Assembly (NCBI GenBank): GCA_044226365.1
Contig: JBGAHE010000002.1
Span: 62,001-126,000, forward strand
DNA length: 64,000 nucleotides
Source of the DNA: JALHNI01 sp044226365
GTDB taxonomy: Bacteria > Acidobacteriota > Terriglobia > Bryobacterales > Bryobacteraceae
Direction of reading: 5' to 3'
In this document: positions 1 through 8,523 of the stretch, piece by piece
Numbering within the stretch: the first letter of the stretch is position 1
How the letters are laid out: each line of letters begins with the position of its first letter
Made by a program: the position numbers and the translations under genes
The notes under the pieces: generated by a model
Databases searched by the model: none
What the model saw: the letters and a program-made list of their open reading frames with translations, nothing else
What the model was told of the DNA's origin: nothing

Positions 1-1825
1 CGAGGGTCCAGCCGTTGGTGGCGCACTCGCGGTAGGGTGAGCCGTTCTTGAGGCCGACGCCGACCAGGAGCGAGGAGTGGAACCAGCCGCGGTATTGGTC
101 GCCGCCCTCGAGATAGCATTCGGCCGGCCAGCTCAGGTCGTTTTTCTCGGTCAGGACGGCGAGATGCGAGGCGCCCGAGTCGAACCAAACGTCGAGAATG
201 TCGGTTTCCTTGCGGAAAGACTTTCCGGCGCACTTGGCGCAGGTGTATCCGGGCGGCAGGAGTTCTTCCGCCGTGGAACTGTACCAGACGTCGGCCGTTT
301 CGTGACGGAAACGGTCGACGACCGGATCGAGGATTCTCTTGTCGGTGACGGCTTCGTTGCAGCCTTCGCAATAGAAGACGGTGATCGGCACGCCCCAGAC
401 GCGTTGCCGGGAGATGTTCCAGTCCGGCCGCGAGGCAATCATGTTGGTCATGCGCTCGTCGCCCCAGGAGGGCATCCACTTGACGTGCTTGATGGCTTCG
501 AGGGTCCGTTCGCGCAGGGTGCCGCCGTAGGGGCCGGTGCGTTCCATGCCGATAAACCATTGTTCGGTGGCGCGGAAGATGGTGGGGTTGTGGCAGCGCC
601 AGCAATGCGGATAGCTGTGCTGATAGTCATGGGCGAGCAGCAGGGCACCGGCCTGTTTGAGCAGGTCGATGACGATGGCGTTGGCGTCCCAGACTTTCTT
701 GCCGAGTAGCGCGGAGGGCAGTTCGCCGGGGGCATGGGGAACGGCGAAGAGGCGGCCGGCGGGATCCACCGGGTTGTAGGGCTCGATGCCGTACTGCTTG
801 GAGATGACGTAGTCGTCCATGCCGTGACCGGGCGCGGTATGGACGGCGCCGGTGCCGACGTCGAGAGTCACGTGGTCGCCATTGAGCCCGAGCGAATCGC
901 GTTCGATGAAGGGATGGCGGAAGACCGCGCGGTCGAGCTTCGCGCCCGGGAACGTGGCCAAGACTTTCGTCTCGGTCCAGCCGAGAGCCTGGCTGACGGC
1001 GGGAAGCAGTTCGCTGGCGATGAGGTAGACGGCGCCGGACACTTCCACGGCCGAGTACTCGAACTTGGGATGGAACGAGATGGCGAGATTCGCCGGAATG
1101 GTCCACGGGGTGGTGGTCCAGATGACGCTGTAGACTTCGCGGTTGGCGAGGGCCGGATCGATCGCCGCAGGGTCCGAGGTGAGGCGGAAGCGGACGTAGA
1201 TCGAGGTGCTGGTGTGATTCTCGTACTCGATCTCGGCCTCGGCGAGCGAGGTCCGGCAACTGATGCACCAGTTGACCGGCTTGAGGCCTTTATAGACATA
1301 GCCCTGATCGAGGAAGTCGACGAAGGCTTGGGCGATGGCGGCCTGGTATTCGGGCGCCATGGTGAGGTAAGGATCCTCCCAGCGGCCGAGGATGCCGAGG
1401 CGCTGGAAGTCCTTGCGTTGGAGGTCGACGAACTTGGCGGCGTACTTGCGGCATTCCTGCCGGATTTGGGCCGTGGTCATCTGGGCTTTCTTCGAGCCCA
1501 ATTGGGAGTCGACTTTGATTTCGATGGGCAGGCCATGGCAATCCCAGCCGGGGATGTAGGGCGAGTCATAACCGGCCATGGTCTTGGACTTGATGATGAA
1601 GTCCTTCAGGAGCTTGTTGAAGGCATGGCCCAGGTGAATGTTGCCGTTGGCATAGGGGGGGCCGTCGTGGAGGACGTAGCGGGGGCGACCGGCGCGGGCG
1701 ATGCGAATCTGGCCATAGAGGTCCTCAGATTGCCAGCGGTTGAGCATCAACGGCTCGCGCTGCGCGAGGTCGGCTTTCATCGGAAAGTCGGTTTTGGGTA
1801 GATTAACGGTCTGCTTGAGGTCCAT
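1..1825 (-). CDS. ileS: Isoleucyl-tRNA synthetase, 3' part cut off by window edge
   Basis: Class Ia synthetase that charges tRNA-Ile in the cytoplasm. About 608 residues are visible, starting from the ATG at 1825-1823 (MDLKQTVNLPKTDFPM, a usual IleS beginning). The HIGH motif appears as HLGH at residues 64-67, inside GPPYANGNIHLGHAFNK. The editing-domain segment WTTTPWTIPANLAIS and the late catalytic segment DVWFDSGASH are also clear. The reading frame runs off the window at position 1 after TNGWTL, just before the expected KMSKS loop, so the anticodon-binding and zinc domains lie outside. It is divergent from the vWFA gene, with 37 bp between the start codons. Family assignment is secure; completeness cannot be judged. 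Confidence 0.97.
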   Translation of the reverse strand, partial: MDLKQTVNLPKTDFPMKADLAQREPLMLNRWQSEDLYGQIRIARAGRPRYVLHDGPPYANGNIHLGHAFNKLLKDFIIKSKTMAGYDSPYIPGWDCHGLPIEIKVDSQLGSKKAQMTTAQIRQECRKYAAKFVDLQRKDFQRLGILGRWEDPYLTMAPEYQAAIAQAFVDFLDQGYVYKGLKPVNWCISCRTSLAEAEIEYENHTSTSIYVRFRLTSDPAAIDPALANREVYSVIWTTTPWTIPANLAISFHPKFEYSAVEVSGAVYLIASELLPAVSQALGWTETKVLATFPGAKLDRAVFRHPFIERDSLGLNGDHVTLDVGTGAVHTAPGHGMDDYVISKQYGIEPYNPVDPAGRLFAVPHAPGELPSALLGKKVWDANAIVIDLLKQAGALLLAHDYQHSYPHCWRCHNPTIFRATEQWFIGMERTGPYGGTLRERTLEAIKHVKWMPSWGDERMTNMIASRPDWNISRQRVWGVPITVFYCEGCNEAVTDKRILDPVVDRFRHETADVWYSSTAEELLPPGYTCAKCAGKSFRKETDILDVWFDSGASHLAVLTEKNDLSWPAECYLEGGDQYRGWFHSSLLVGVGLKNGSPYRECATNGWTL

Positions 1826-1862
1826 CGGGTGGCTAACTTTGATTATCGTATAGGTAACGCAA

Positions 1863-2825
1863 GTGACGCGATTCGTGGCTAGTTTGGTCGGCTTGGTACT
1901 CCTGGGTCAGGAGCCGACGATCTCCGTTGATGTAAGGCTGGTGCGGGTGGCGTGCACGGTGACGGGAAAGAACGGGCAGGTGGTTGCGGGGCTGGCGAAG
2001 GACGATTTCCGGGTCCGGGATCGTCTGGTGGAGCAGTCCGTGAGCTATTTGTGGCGGGAGAACGACACGCCGCTGACGGTGGGATTGGTAGTGGACATCT
2101 CGGGCTCGCAGATGCGGAATCTGGCGAAGCACCGGGCGACAATCCGGCAGTTTCTGAAGCAGGTCCTGCGGAAAGGCGATCGCGCGTTTCTGGTCAGCGT
2201 GTCCAGCTATGTGCGCCTGGTGCGGGATTATACAGACGACGCATCGCTGCTCGCCGACGATGTCGACTTCCGTTTGCGCGATCGGGGGGCGATGCTGGGT
2301 CCCGAATGCGTGCCGCAGGGTGTGCTGCCGGATGGACGGCGACGCCGGACTTGCGGTGGGAGCATCATCTGGAACGCGGTGTATACGTCGGCGGAGAAGA
2401 TCCGGAACGCCCCCGGCCGCAAGGCGCTGCTGGTGCTGACCGATGGCGTGGACTCCGGCAGCGACCATCACCTCGACGACGCCGTGCGCGCAGCGCAGGA
2501 GGCGGAAGCAGCAGTTTACTCGATCGGGGTAAAGGGTGAGCAGGCCAGCATCGGGCTGGTGGGGCCCGTGCGAATTGCAAAGACCGGCTTGAATCGGGAG
2601 GATCTGCGCGATCTGGCGGAGGACACGGGCGGGGCAGCGTTTCTCGATAAGCGATCGCCGGAGAAGATCTTTGCGCAAATCGAAGAAGAACTGCGCGCTC
2701 TCTACCTGATTGGCTATACGCCTCGGGCAGTGGAGTGCGACGGGCAGTTCCATCCGCTCGAGATTTCGGTGGCGAAGAAGGATCTGCGGGTGCGAGCCCG
2801 GAAGGGCTACTACTGCCGGCCATAG
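1863..2825 (+). CDS. Secreted vWFA-domain protein (Acidobacteria-type)
   Basis: 320 residues from a GTG start at 1863. A short hydrophobic N-terminus (residues 4-15) looks like a signal peptide. A beta-rich segment follows, with the pattern VTGKNGQVVAGLAKDDFRVRD that typically precedes the vWFA fold in acidobacterial proteins. The von Willebrand A domain begins near residue 70 and carries a MIDAS motif DISGS (D78, S80, S82), with a further acidic loop VLTDGVDSGS. Such domains bind a divalent metal and mediate protein-protein contacts; the partner is unknown. Only 24 bp separate it from the methyltransferase downstream, so the two could share a transcript. The family is clear; the physiological role is not. 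Confidence 0.85.
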   Translation: MTRFVASLVGLVLLGQEPTISVDVRLVRVACTVTGKNGQVVAGLAKDDFRVRDRLVEQSVSYLWRENDTPLTVGLVVDISGSQMRNLAKHRATIRQFLKQVLRKGDRAFLVSVSSYVRLVRDYTDDASLLADDVDFRLRDRGAMLGPECVPQGVLPDGRRRRTCGGSIIWNAVYTSAEKIRNAPGRKALLVLTDGVDSGSDHHLDDAVRAAQEAEAAVYSIGVKGEQASIGLVGPVRIAKTGLNREDLRDLAEDTGGAAFLDKRSPEKIFAQIEEELRALYLIGYTPRAVECDGQFHPLEISVAKKDLRVRARKGYYCRP

Positions 2826-2849
2826 CCGGGGTCGCTACACTGGAAGTTC

Positions 2850-3377
2850 ATGGCGAGGATCCTCGATGTCGGTTGCGGCATCAACAAATACCCGGGGGCG
2901 ATCGGGATCGATGTGAATCCTCGGACCAGAGCGGATGTGGTGTGCAATCTGGATGCATTTCCGTATCCCTTTCGCGATCAAAGCTTTACGGAGATCCGCG
3001 CGATTCACGTGATTGAGCACGTGGCCGATGTAATCCGGATGCTGGAAGAGTTTTACCGGCTGCTGGAACCAGGCGGCAAGGTGGTGATCGCGACACCTCA
3101 CTACACGGATTTCAGTTCGTTTTGCGACCCGACGCATCGCTGGCATTTGAACAGCTACAGCCTGCGCTACTTCGGTGAACGCAACGCCGGCTATGGCTAT
3201 TACTCTGGAGCTCGCTTTGCAGAAACGCGGGTGCACGTCAAGTTGCTGTCGCTGTGGCGTTATTTGGGGTTCGAGTTCCTGGTGAACCACTTCGAGCGGT
3301 TTCGGCGATTTTGGGAATACTACCTTTGCTATGTCATTCGCGGCAAGGTAATCGAGTGGGAGCTGAAGCGCGTCTAG
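2850..3377 (+). CDS. Small class I SAM-dependent methyltransferase
   Basis: 175 residues with the SAM-binding motif I at the very N-terminus (ILDVGCGINKYPGAIGID, residues 4-21), followed by the motif VIEHVADVIRMLEEFYRLLEPGGKV, typical of the Methyltransf_11 group. The protein lacks a long extra substrate domain, and the substrate cannot be read from sequence. A GGAAG stretch just upstream of the ATG can act as ribosome binding site. Its TAG stop directly abuts the GTG of dnaG, with no spacer, so translation of the two is probably coupled. Methyltransferases of this shape act on lipids, sugars or small molecules. Confidence 0.8.
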   Translation: MARILDVGCGINKYPGAIGIDVNPRTRADVVCNLDAFPYPFRDQSFTEIRAIHVIEHVADVIRMLEEFYRLLEPGGKVVIATPHYTDFSSFCDPTHRWHLNSYSLRYFGERNAGYGYYSGARFAETRVHVKLLSLWRYLGFEFLVNHFERFRRFWEYYLCYVIRGKVIEWELKRV

Positions 3378-5150
3378 GTGGATTTCAAAGACCAACTGAA
3401 GGCGCAGGTGAGCATCGTCCGGGTGGTGGGCGAGTGGGTGAAGCTGCGCCGTGCGTCGGCGAGCCGCTATAGCGGGTTGTGTCCGTTTCACCAGGAGAAG
3501 TCGCCGTCGTTCTCGGTGAGTGAGGACAAGGGGTTTTACTATTGCTTCGGGTGCAAGGCTTCAGGCGACGTTTTCAAATTCGTGCAGGAAATCGAGGGCG
3601 TCACCTTCTTTGAAGCGATGAAGCTGTTGGCCGAGCGGAACGGGATTCAGATGCCGGCGCGGCGGGACCTGACCGATGAGGCCACCGAACTGAGAGGCGC
3701 TCTGCAAGGGATGTATGACCTGGCGGGGCAGCATTTTCAACAGATGCTGGCGAGTCCCGCGGCGGAGTTGGGTCGGGCCTATCTGCAGAAACGAGGCCTC
3801 ACGCGGCGGGCGGTGGAAGAGTTCGGCATCGGCTTTTCCGATGGGGGCGGTGCGACGCTGCTGAAGAAGTTGCAGCAGGCGGGCTTCTCACTGGATCAGA
3901 TCGAGAAGAGCGGCCTGGTAAGGAAGCGCGAGAGCGGCGGCCACTACGATTACTTCCGAAACCGCCTGATGTTTCCGATTCACAACGAGAGCGGCAAGCT
4001 GATCGCTTTCGGGGGACGTGCGATCGGCGATGAGGAGCCCAAGTATCTGAACTCGCCCGAAACGCCGCTCTATACGAAGAAGCAGGTGCTGTATAACCTA
4101 CATCGGGCGAAGCAGCCGATTCGCAAAAGTGACTATGCCGTGATCGTCGAAGGCTACATGGACGTCATTGGTGTTTCGATGGCGGGCGTACAGAATGTCG
4201 TGGCGCCCTGCGGCACGGCCTTGGGGAACGAGCAGATTAAGGCAATTCGCCGGCATGCGGATAAGGTGGTGGTAAATTTTGACCCCGATAATGCGGGAGC
4301 GAATGCCACGGAGCGCTCGATTCAACTACTGTTGGACGAAGAGATGCACGTGCGGGTGTTGGCACTGGAAGGCGGGCTCGATCCCGATGAGTATGTAAAG
4401 GCGAACGGGCCGGATCTTTACCGGAAGCGTCTGGAGGAGGCTCCGCGCTATTTCTTCTGGCTGGCGGATCGGGCACGGGCGAAGTTCGATGACGGAACGG
4501 CCGAGGGCCGCATGCAGGGTTACCGGCAATTGCTGGAGCCGGCGATCACACGGATTCCCAATTCTCTCGAACGGTTGGCCGTAGCGAACGAGATTGCCGC
4601 TTATCTCGGGGTGGACGCCGGTACGATCCGCGACGGCTTCCGGAAGCAGGAGGCCGTGAAGCGGGTGGAGAAGGCCGCGCCGAACCCGCTGGCGGCGATT
4701 TCGGACTCGGAACGGACGTTACTGAAGGGAATTTTCGAAGATGAGTCCGTTCGCCGGGTGGTGCTGGAGTGGCTGAAGCCGCATCCGGTGCTGGAGACGC
4801 TGGCGACGCGAGGTCTGTTCAAGTCGATGATGGCGCTGGCGGACGGAGGAGGGACCTGGGGCTTCAGCGAACTGGAAGCGCGGCTGAAGGAAAACGATCG
4901 CGCCCTACTGGCCGCCCTGATTCTCGCCGATAAGGCTTCTGAACGCGAAACAGAAGGATTTACGGCGCAGCAAGCCGCGGCTTGCCTCGCCGCGCTGGAT
5001 CAGGTGTGGCGGAAGCAGGAAATGCTGCGACTGGACCTCCAGATCAAGCAGGCCGAGCGGGATCGCGATCTGACATTAGCCATGCAATTGATGCAGGAAA
5101 GAAAGAGACTCGAACGGGGCCGCTGGGGCGGCACGGGAGGCGGCGCATGA
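3378..5150 (+). CDS. dnaG: DNA primase
   Basis: 590 residues from a GTG immediately after the previous stop. It synthesises RNA primers at the replication fork with DnaB helicase. Domains in order: CHC2 zinc finger (C35, H38, C56, C59), the RNA polymerase-like core, a Toprim fold with EGYMD near residues 258-262 and FDPD near 300, then a C-terminal region that should hold the helicase-binding part. The length is normal for bacterial DnaG. It is followed by rpoD, the usual dnaG-rpoD macromolecular-synthesis arrangement; rpsU, often first in this operon, is not upstream here. It has no clear Shine-Dalgarno of its own, consistent with coupling to the methyltransferase gene. Confidence 0.97.
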   Translation: MDFKDQLKAQVSIVRVVGEWVKLRRASASRYSGLCPFHQEKSPSFSVSEDKGFYYCFGCKASGDVFKFVQEIEGVTFFEAMKLLAERNGIQMPARRDLTDEATELRGALQGMYDLAGQHFQQMLASPAAELGRAYLQKRGLTRRAVEEFGIGFSDGGGATLLKKLQQAGFSLDQIEKSGLVRKRESGGHYDYFRNRLMFPIHNESGKLIAFGGRAIGDEEPKYLNSPETPLYTKKQVLYNLHRAKQPIRKSDYAVIVEGYMDVIGVSMAGVQNVVAPCGTALGNEQIKAIRRHADKVVVNFDPDNAGANATERSIQLLLDEEMHVRVLALEGGLDPDEYVKANGPDLYRKRLEEAPRYFFWLADRARAKFDDGTAEGRMQGYRQLLEPAITRIPNSLERLAVANEIAAYLGVDAGTIRDGFRKQEAVKRVEKAAPNPLAAISDSERTLLKGIFEDESVRRVVLEWLKPHPVLETLATRGLFKSMMALADGGGTWGFSELEARLKENDRALLAALILADKASERETEGFTAQQAAACLAALDQVWRKQEMLRLDLQIKQAERDRDLTLAMQLMQERKRLERGRWGGTGGGA

Positions 5151-5231
5151 TCTCGCAAGGCTGTTGTATTCTAGGGGAAATCGGAGAAACTCTTTCCGGT
5201 GGTCTCGACCGTATGGCGAACTGGGGCTTCC

Positions 5232-6920
5232 GTGGCAAGTGAACAAAAAACAGGTCGGTTGAAGAGCCTTTTGGATTCCACTGGGAAAGAGAAGGGCTAT
5301 GTCAATTACGACGAACTCGACCGCGCGTTGAACGACGACTTCGCCGCCGGAGCCGATATCGAGGAATTGATCGGCGACTTTGACGCTTCCGGGGTGGAGT
5401 TGCTGGAAGAGGTCGATGTGAAGCCGAAGGGCGAGGAAACCGAGGAGATCGGCGAACTCGAAATTCCGGCAGACGTCGCGGACAAGACCAACGATCCAGT
5501 GCGCATGTATTTGCGCGAAATGGGCACCGTGCCGCTGCTGACGCGCGAAGGCGAAATCGACCTGGCGCGGCGCATCGAACGTGGCCGTAACGCCGTGGAG
5601 CGGGCGATCTCGCGTTCGACTCTCGTGGTGCTCGAGATTCTCAGCCTGCGCGAAGAACTGGCACGCAACGACCTTTTCATTGGCGAGATCCTGCAGATTC
5701 CGGAGAATCTGAACGATGCCGACGATGAAGATCCGGGTGCGCAGGTGGAAGCCGAGTTTGCCGCCGCGCTGGACGACATCGAGCATGAGTATCGTAAGGC
5801 TCAAAGCGCTCGCCAGAAGATGCTGGCCGTTTCGCGCAGCTTGAAGCCGAAGCAGCATCGGGCGCTGCGCTGGGCGCTGGCGCGTTCGGTGGTGGCGATT
5901 TCACGCCGCATCCGGCTGGTGCCGTTCACCCATCAGATGCACCGGCGGTTCATTCATCGTCTGCATTCGACGGTGGAAGAGCTGCGGCTGCTGGAGCGGG
6001 AAGTTTCCAAGGCGCAGCGTAAGAGCGAGGATTTTGAGGCGCCGGATTCGGCGACTCGGGATCGCCGTAAAGAACTGAAGGTTGCCCAAAGCCGCATTCA
6101 GCAGATTGAGGAAGAGGCCGGCGCCACGGCGTCCGAACTGCGGCGGACGCTGCAGATCGTTGATCGCGGCGAGGCCGAGAGCGTTGCGGCCAAGAAGCAA
6201 CTGATTGAGGCCAATCTACGGCTGGTGGTTTCGATCGCCAAGCGCTATACCAATCGTGGGCTGCAGTTCCTGGATCTGATTCAGGAAGGCAACATCGGCC
6301 TGATGAAGGCGGTGGACAAATTCGACTATCGCCGCGGCTATAAGTTCTCGACCTATGCGACCTGGTGGGTCCGTCAGGCGATCACCCGCGCAATTGCCGA
6401 CCAAGCGCGCACGATCCGCATTCCGGTGCATATGATCGAGACGATCAACAAGCTGGTTCGTACGCAGCGGCTGATGCAGCAGGAATTGGGTCGTGAGGCG
6501 ACGACCGAAGAGCTCTCGAAGCGGCTCGAACTGCCGGTGAACAAGGTGCGGAAGGTGCTGCGCATTGCGCAGGAGCCGATCTCGCTCGAAACGCCGGTGG
6601 GCGAAGAGGACGAGTCGCATTTAGGTGACTTTATCGTCGACAAGCGGCAGACGTCGCCGTCGGAGGCCGTGATCAATCTCAATCTGCGGGAGCAGACAGC
6701 GGAAGTGCTCAAGACCTTGAGCCCGCGCGAAGAGAAGATCATCAAGATGCGTTTCGGCCTGCAGGATGGCAGCGAGCATACGCTTGAAGAAGTGGGCCAG
6801 CACTTTATGGTGACCCGCGAGCGCATCCGCCAAATCGAAGCGAAGGCGCTACGGAAGTTGCGTCATCCGAGCCGGAGCCACCGGCTGCGGGCCTTTCTCG
6901 ACACCGCTAGCCACGACTAA
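5232..6920 (+). CDS. rpoD: RNA polymerase primary sigma factor (sigma-70)
   Basis: 562 residues if translated from GTG 5232; an in-frame GTG at 5199 would add 11 residues. I prefer 5232 because the protein then starts ASEQKTGRLKSLLDSTGKEKG, a usual sigma-70 beginning, with a GGGG-rich stretch a few bases upstream. Region 1.2 is at NDPVRMYLREMGTVPLLTREGE. Regions 2.1-2.4 include GLQFLDLIQEGNIGLMKAVD and YKFSTYATWWVRQAITR. Region 4.2 is seen as TRERIRQIEAKALRKLRHP. A charged, helical non-conserved region lies between 1.2 and 2.1. It directs core polymerase to housekeeping promoters. Its 3' end overlaps the convergent beta-propeller gene by 14 bp. Confidence 0.96.
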   Translation: MASEQKTGRLKSLLDSTGKEKGYVNYDELDRALNDDFAAGADIEELIGDFDASGVELLEEVDVKPKGEETEEIGELEIPADVADKTNDPVRMYLREMGTVPLLTREGEIDLARRIERGRNAVERAISRSTLVVLEILSLREELARNDLFIGEILQIPENLNDADDEDPGAQVEAEFAAALDDIEHEYRKAQSARQKMLAVSRSLKPKQHRALRWALARSVVAISRRIRLVPFTHQMHRRFIHRLHSTVEELRLLEREVSKAQRKSEDFEAPDSATRDRRKELKVAQSRIQQIEEEAGATASELRRTLQIVDRGEAESVAAKKQLIEANLRLVVSIAKRYTNRGLQFLDLIQEGNIGLMKAVDKFDYRRGYKFSTYATWWVRQAITRAIADQARTIRIPVHMIETINKLVRTQRLMQQELGREATTEELSKRLELPVNKVRKVLRIAQEPISLETPVGEEDESHLGDFIVDKRQTSPSEAVINLNLREQTAEVLKTLSPREEKIIKMRFGLQDGSEHTLEEVGQHFMVTRERIRQIEAKALRKLRHPSRSHRLRAFLDTASHD

Positions 6921-8499
6921 ACCGGAACGCGTACAGCTTCGCGCTGCGCATTTTGAAGTGCAAACGAACCGTCTTGCCCGCCAGGGAAGAGACGTCGCTT
7001 TTGCCCTTCCAGGTCACCGTCCAGCGGACACGATTGCCGTTCAGGGGATCTGCCTCGGCGAACGTGTAGCCGGGGAGCGGGGCGCCTGACTCATCCAGCA
7101 ATTCGACCCGGCCCATACCGCCCGCACCGGTATCGAGGTTGAGTTCGAGTTGGGTCCCGTCGAAGCGCAGGGGCGGCGTCAGCAGAGAACCGCCGCTATA
7201 GGCGAAGTCCGCGGAAACGAAGCCATCCAGCCGCATCACGGCGCGCGAGATGCCTTCCTGAGGCGCTTTTGCCAAGGGATCAAGCCGGCCGCCGTGGTCG
7301 GTGTTGCCGCCATAGTAGTAAACCCATAATTCATCGCCCATCTCGATGGGGCGGGGCAGTGCCCAGACCCATCGAGAGTCGAAGGCGCCGTCGGGCCCGA
7401 GGCTGAGGAACGGCTCGCGTTGGCCGGGCATCCGGAAGTGTCGGGCATCGCGACTGACGCCCAAGCGCACATCGCCGGTATCCGGGCCCTCGGCGAAAGC
7501 ATGATGGAACATCGACATGAGCGAGACATAGACGTTGCCGTAGGGGAACACGCCGCCGCCGTACATGTCGGATGGCGCGCCGGGGTGCGGCACATGGTCT
7601 TCGCCTGCGGCGTACTTCTTCTCTTCCAGGTCGCGGGCGAGTGTGGCGGGCATGAGTCGCTCGCCTTTGACGATCATTTTCGCGATGTCGACGGGCGGAC
7701 GTTCGTCGCCGGTGAAGTCGAGTTCGTCGGGTCCGAGCACGACCGTGGAGTTGCGCCAGGTGTGCAGGTCGTCGGACTCGTTGTAGCTCACCATGCGCAT
7801 TTGCCGGGCGGGACGGAACTGGACCCATTCGCGTGTGAAGCCGAGGTAACGGGCGAGGCGCGAGTCCCAGAACCAGGAGGATTGGGTGTCGGCGGCGCGT
7901 AAGCCGGTAACGAGTTGGGGCGAGAGGGTCCAGTGCAGGCCGTCGGGCGAGACCAGGACGCGGTGGGGCCCTTTCACGCGGGAGTCCTTTTTGCCGTAGG
8001 TCTTCTGCCAGGTCTTGTAGCGAGCTTGGGGAGGACAGTTGGGATTCTCGTCCCTCCAGACTGAGCCGCCGCCCATCGAGTAGAGGCGCGGATCAGTGGG
8101 CATGACCAGGTTGTTCCGCTTGGAACCGTTGAATTCGATCAAGCCCAGGACAGGCTTCTCGAAGTGCACCCCGTCCCGGCTTTCTGCATAAGCGACGCCC
8201 ATGAACTCAGGGTTCTTGCCCGGCTCATGCTGGCGCTCGAGCACGTTGTACCAGAGACGAACGCGACCATCAGCTTCGCGAAGGATGGTGCAGTAGCTGC
8301 CGAGCCGGAGGCCCTCTTCCCAAGGCGCGTCGGCTCGCAGGAGGATCTCGCCAGTGCGCGCGGGCACGTGCATGTTGAGGGTGACGCCTTCGGAGGACTC
8401 GATGAACTTGTGGTCGATGAAGAATTGTTTCTGGGCCCCGATGTTCTCGGCCGCCCAGGCCGTACAGCACCAGAGCGCGAGAAAGGTGGTCCTGCGCAT
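6907..8499 (-). CDS. Secreted beta-propeller glycoside hydrolase-like protein
   Basis: 530 residues from the ATG at 8499-8497. The open frame extends further upstream, but only MRRTTFLALWCCTAWAAE gives a signal peptide. The body contains repeated strand-turn patterns of the GH32/GH43/GH62 five-bladed propeller type: an early acidic segment FFIDHKFIESSEGVTLNMH, RVRLWYNVLE, and SPDGLHWTLS. The C-terminal part (RFDGTQLELNLDTGAGG onward) is a beta-sandwich-like segment. Proteins of this kind occur in Planctomycetes and Acidobacteria, usually without an assigned substrate. Extracellular or periplasmic carbohydrate binding or cleavage is inference. The start lies only 24 bp from the divergent CehA-like gene, and the 3' end overlaps rpoD by 14 bp. 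Confidence 0.7.
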   Translation of the reverse strand: MRRTTFLALWCCTAWAAENIGAQKQFFIDHKFIESSEGVTLNMHVPARTGEILLRADAPWEEGLRLGSYCTILREADGRVRLWYNVLERQHEPGKNPEFMGVAYAESRDGVHFEKPVLGLIEFNGSKRNNLVMPTDPRLYSMGGGSVWRDENPNCPPQARYKTWQKTYGKKDSRVKGPHRVLVSPDGLHWTLSPQLVTGLRAADTQSSWFWDSRLARYLGFTREWVQFRPARQMRMVSYNESDDLHTWRNSTVVLGPDELDFTGDERPPVDIAKMIVKGERLMPATLARDLEEKKYAAGEDHVPHPGAPSDMYGGGVFPYGNVYVSLMSMFHHAFAEGPDTGDVRLGVSRDARHFRMPGQREPFLSLGPDGAFDSRWVWALPRPIEMGDELWVYYYGGNTDHGGRLDPLAKAPQEGISRAVMRLDGFVSADFAYSGGSLLTPPLRFDGTQLELNLDTGAGGMGRVELLDESGAPLPGYTFAEADPLNGNRVRWTVTWKGKSDVSSLAGKTVRLHFKMRSAKLYAFRFSRG

Positions 8500-8523
8500 C
8501 GTCTTATTGTGATACACCAAAGC

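Noticed and set aside
734..1801. Open 355-codon frame on the plus strand across ileS
   Set aside because: It lies antisense to a clear IleS with the HLGH motif; its composition shows the Gly/Asp/Val-rich pattern of a GC-rich shadow frame and no domain is recognisable.
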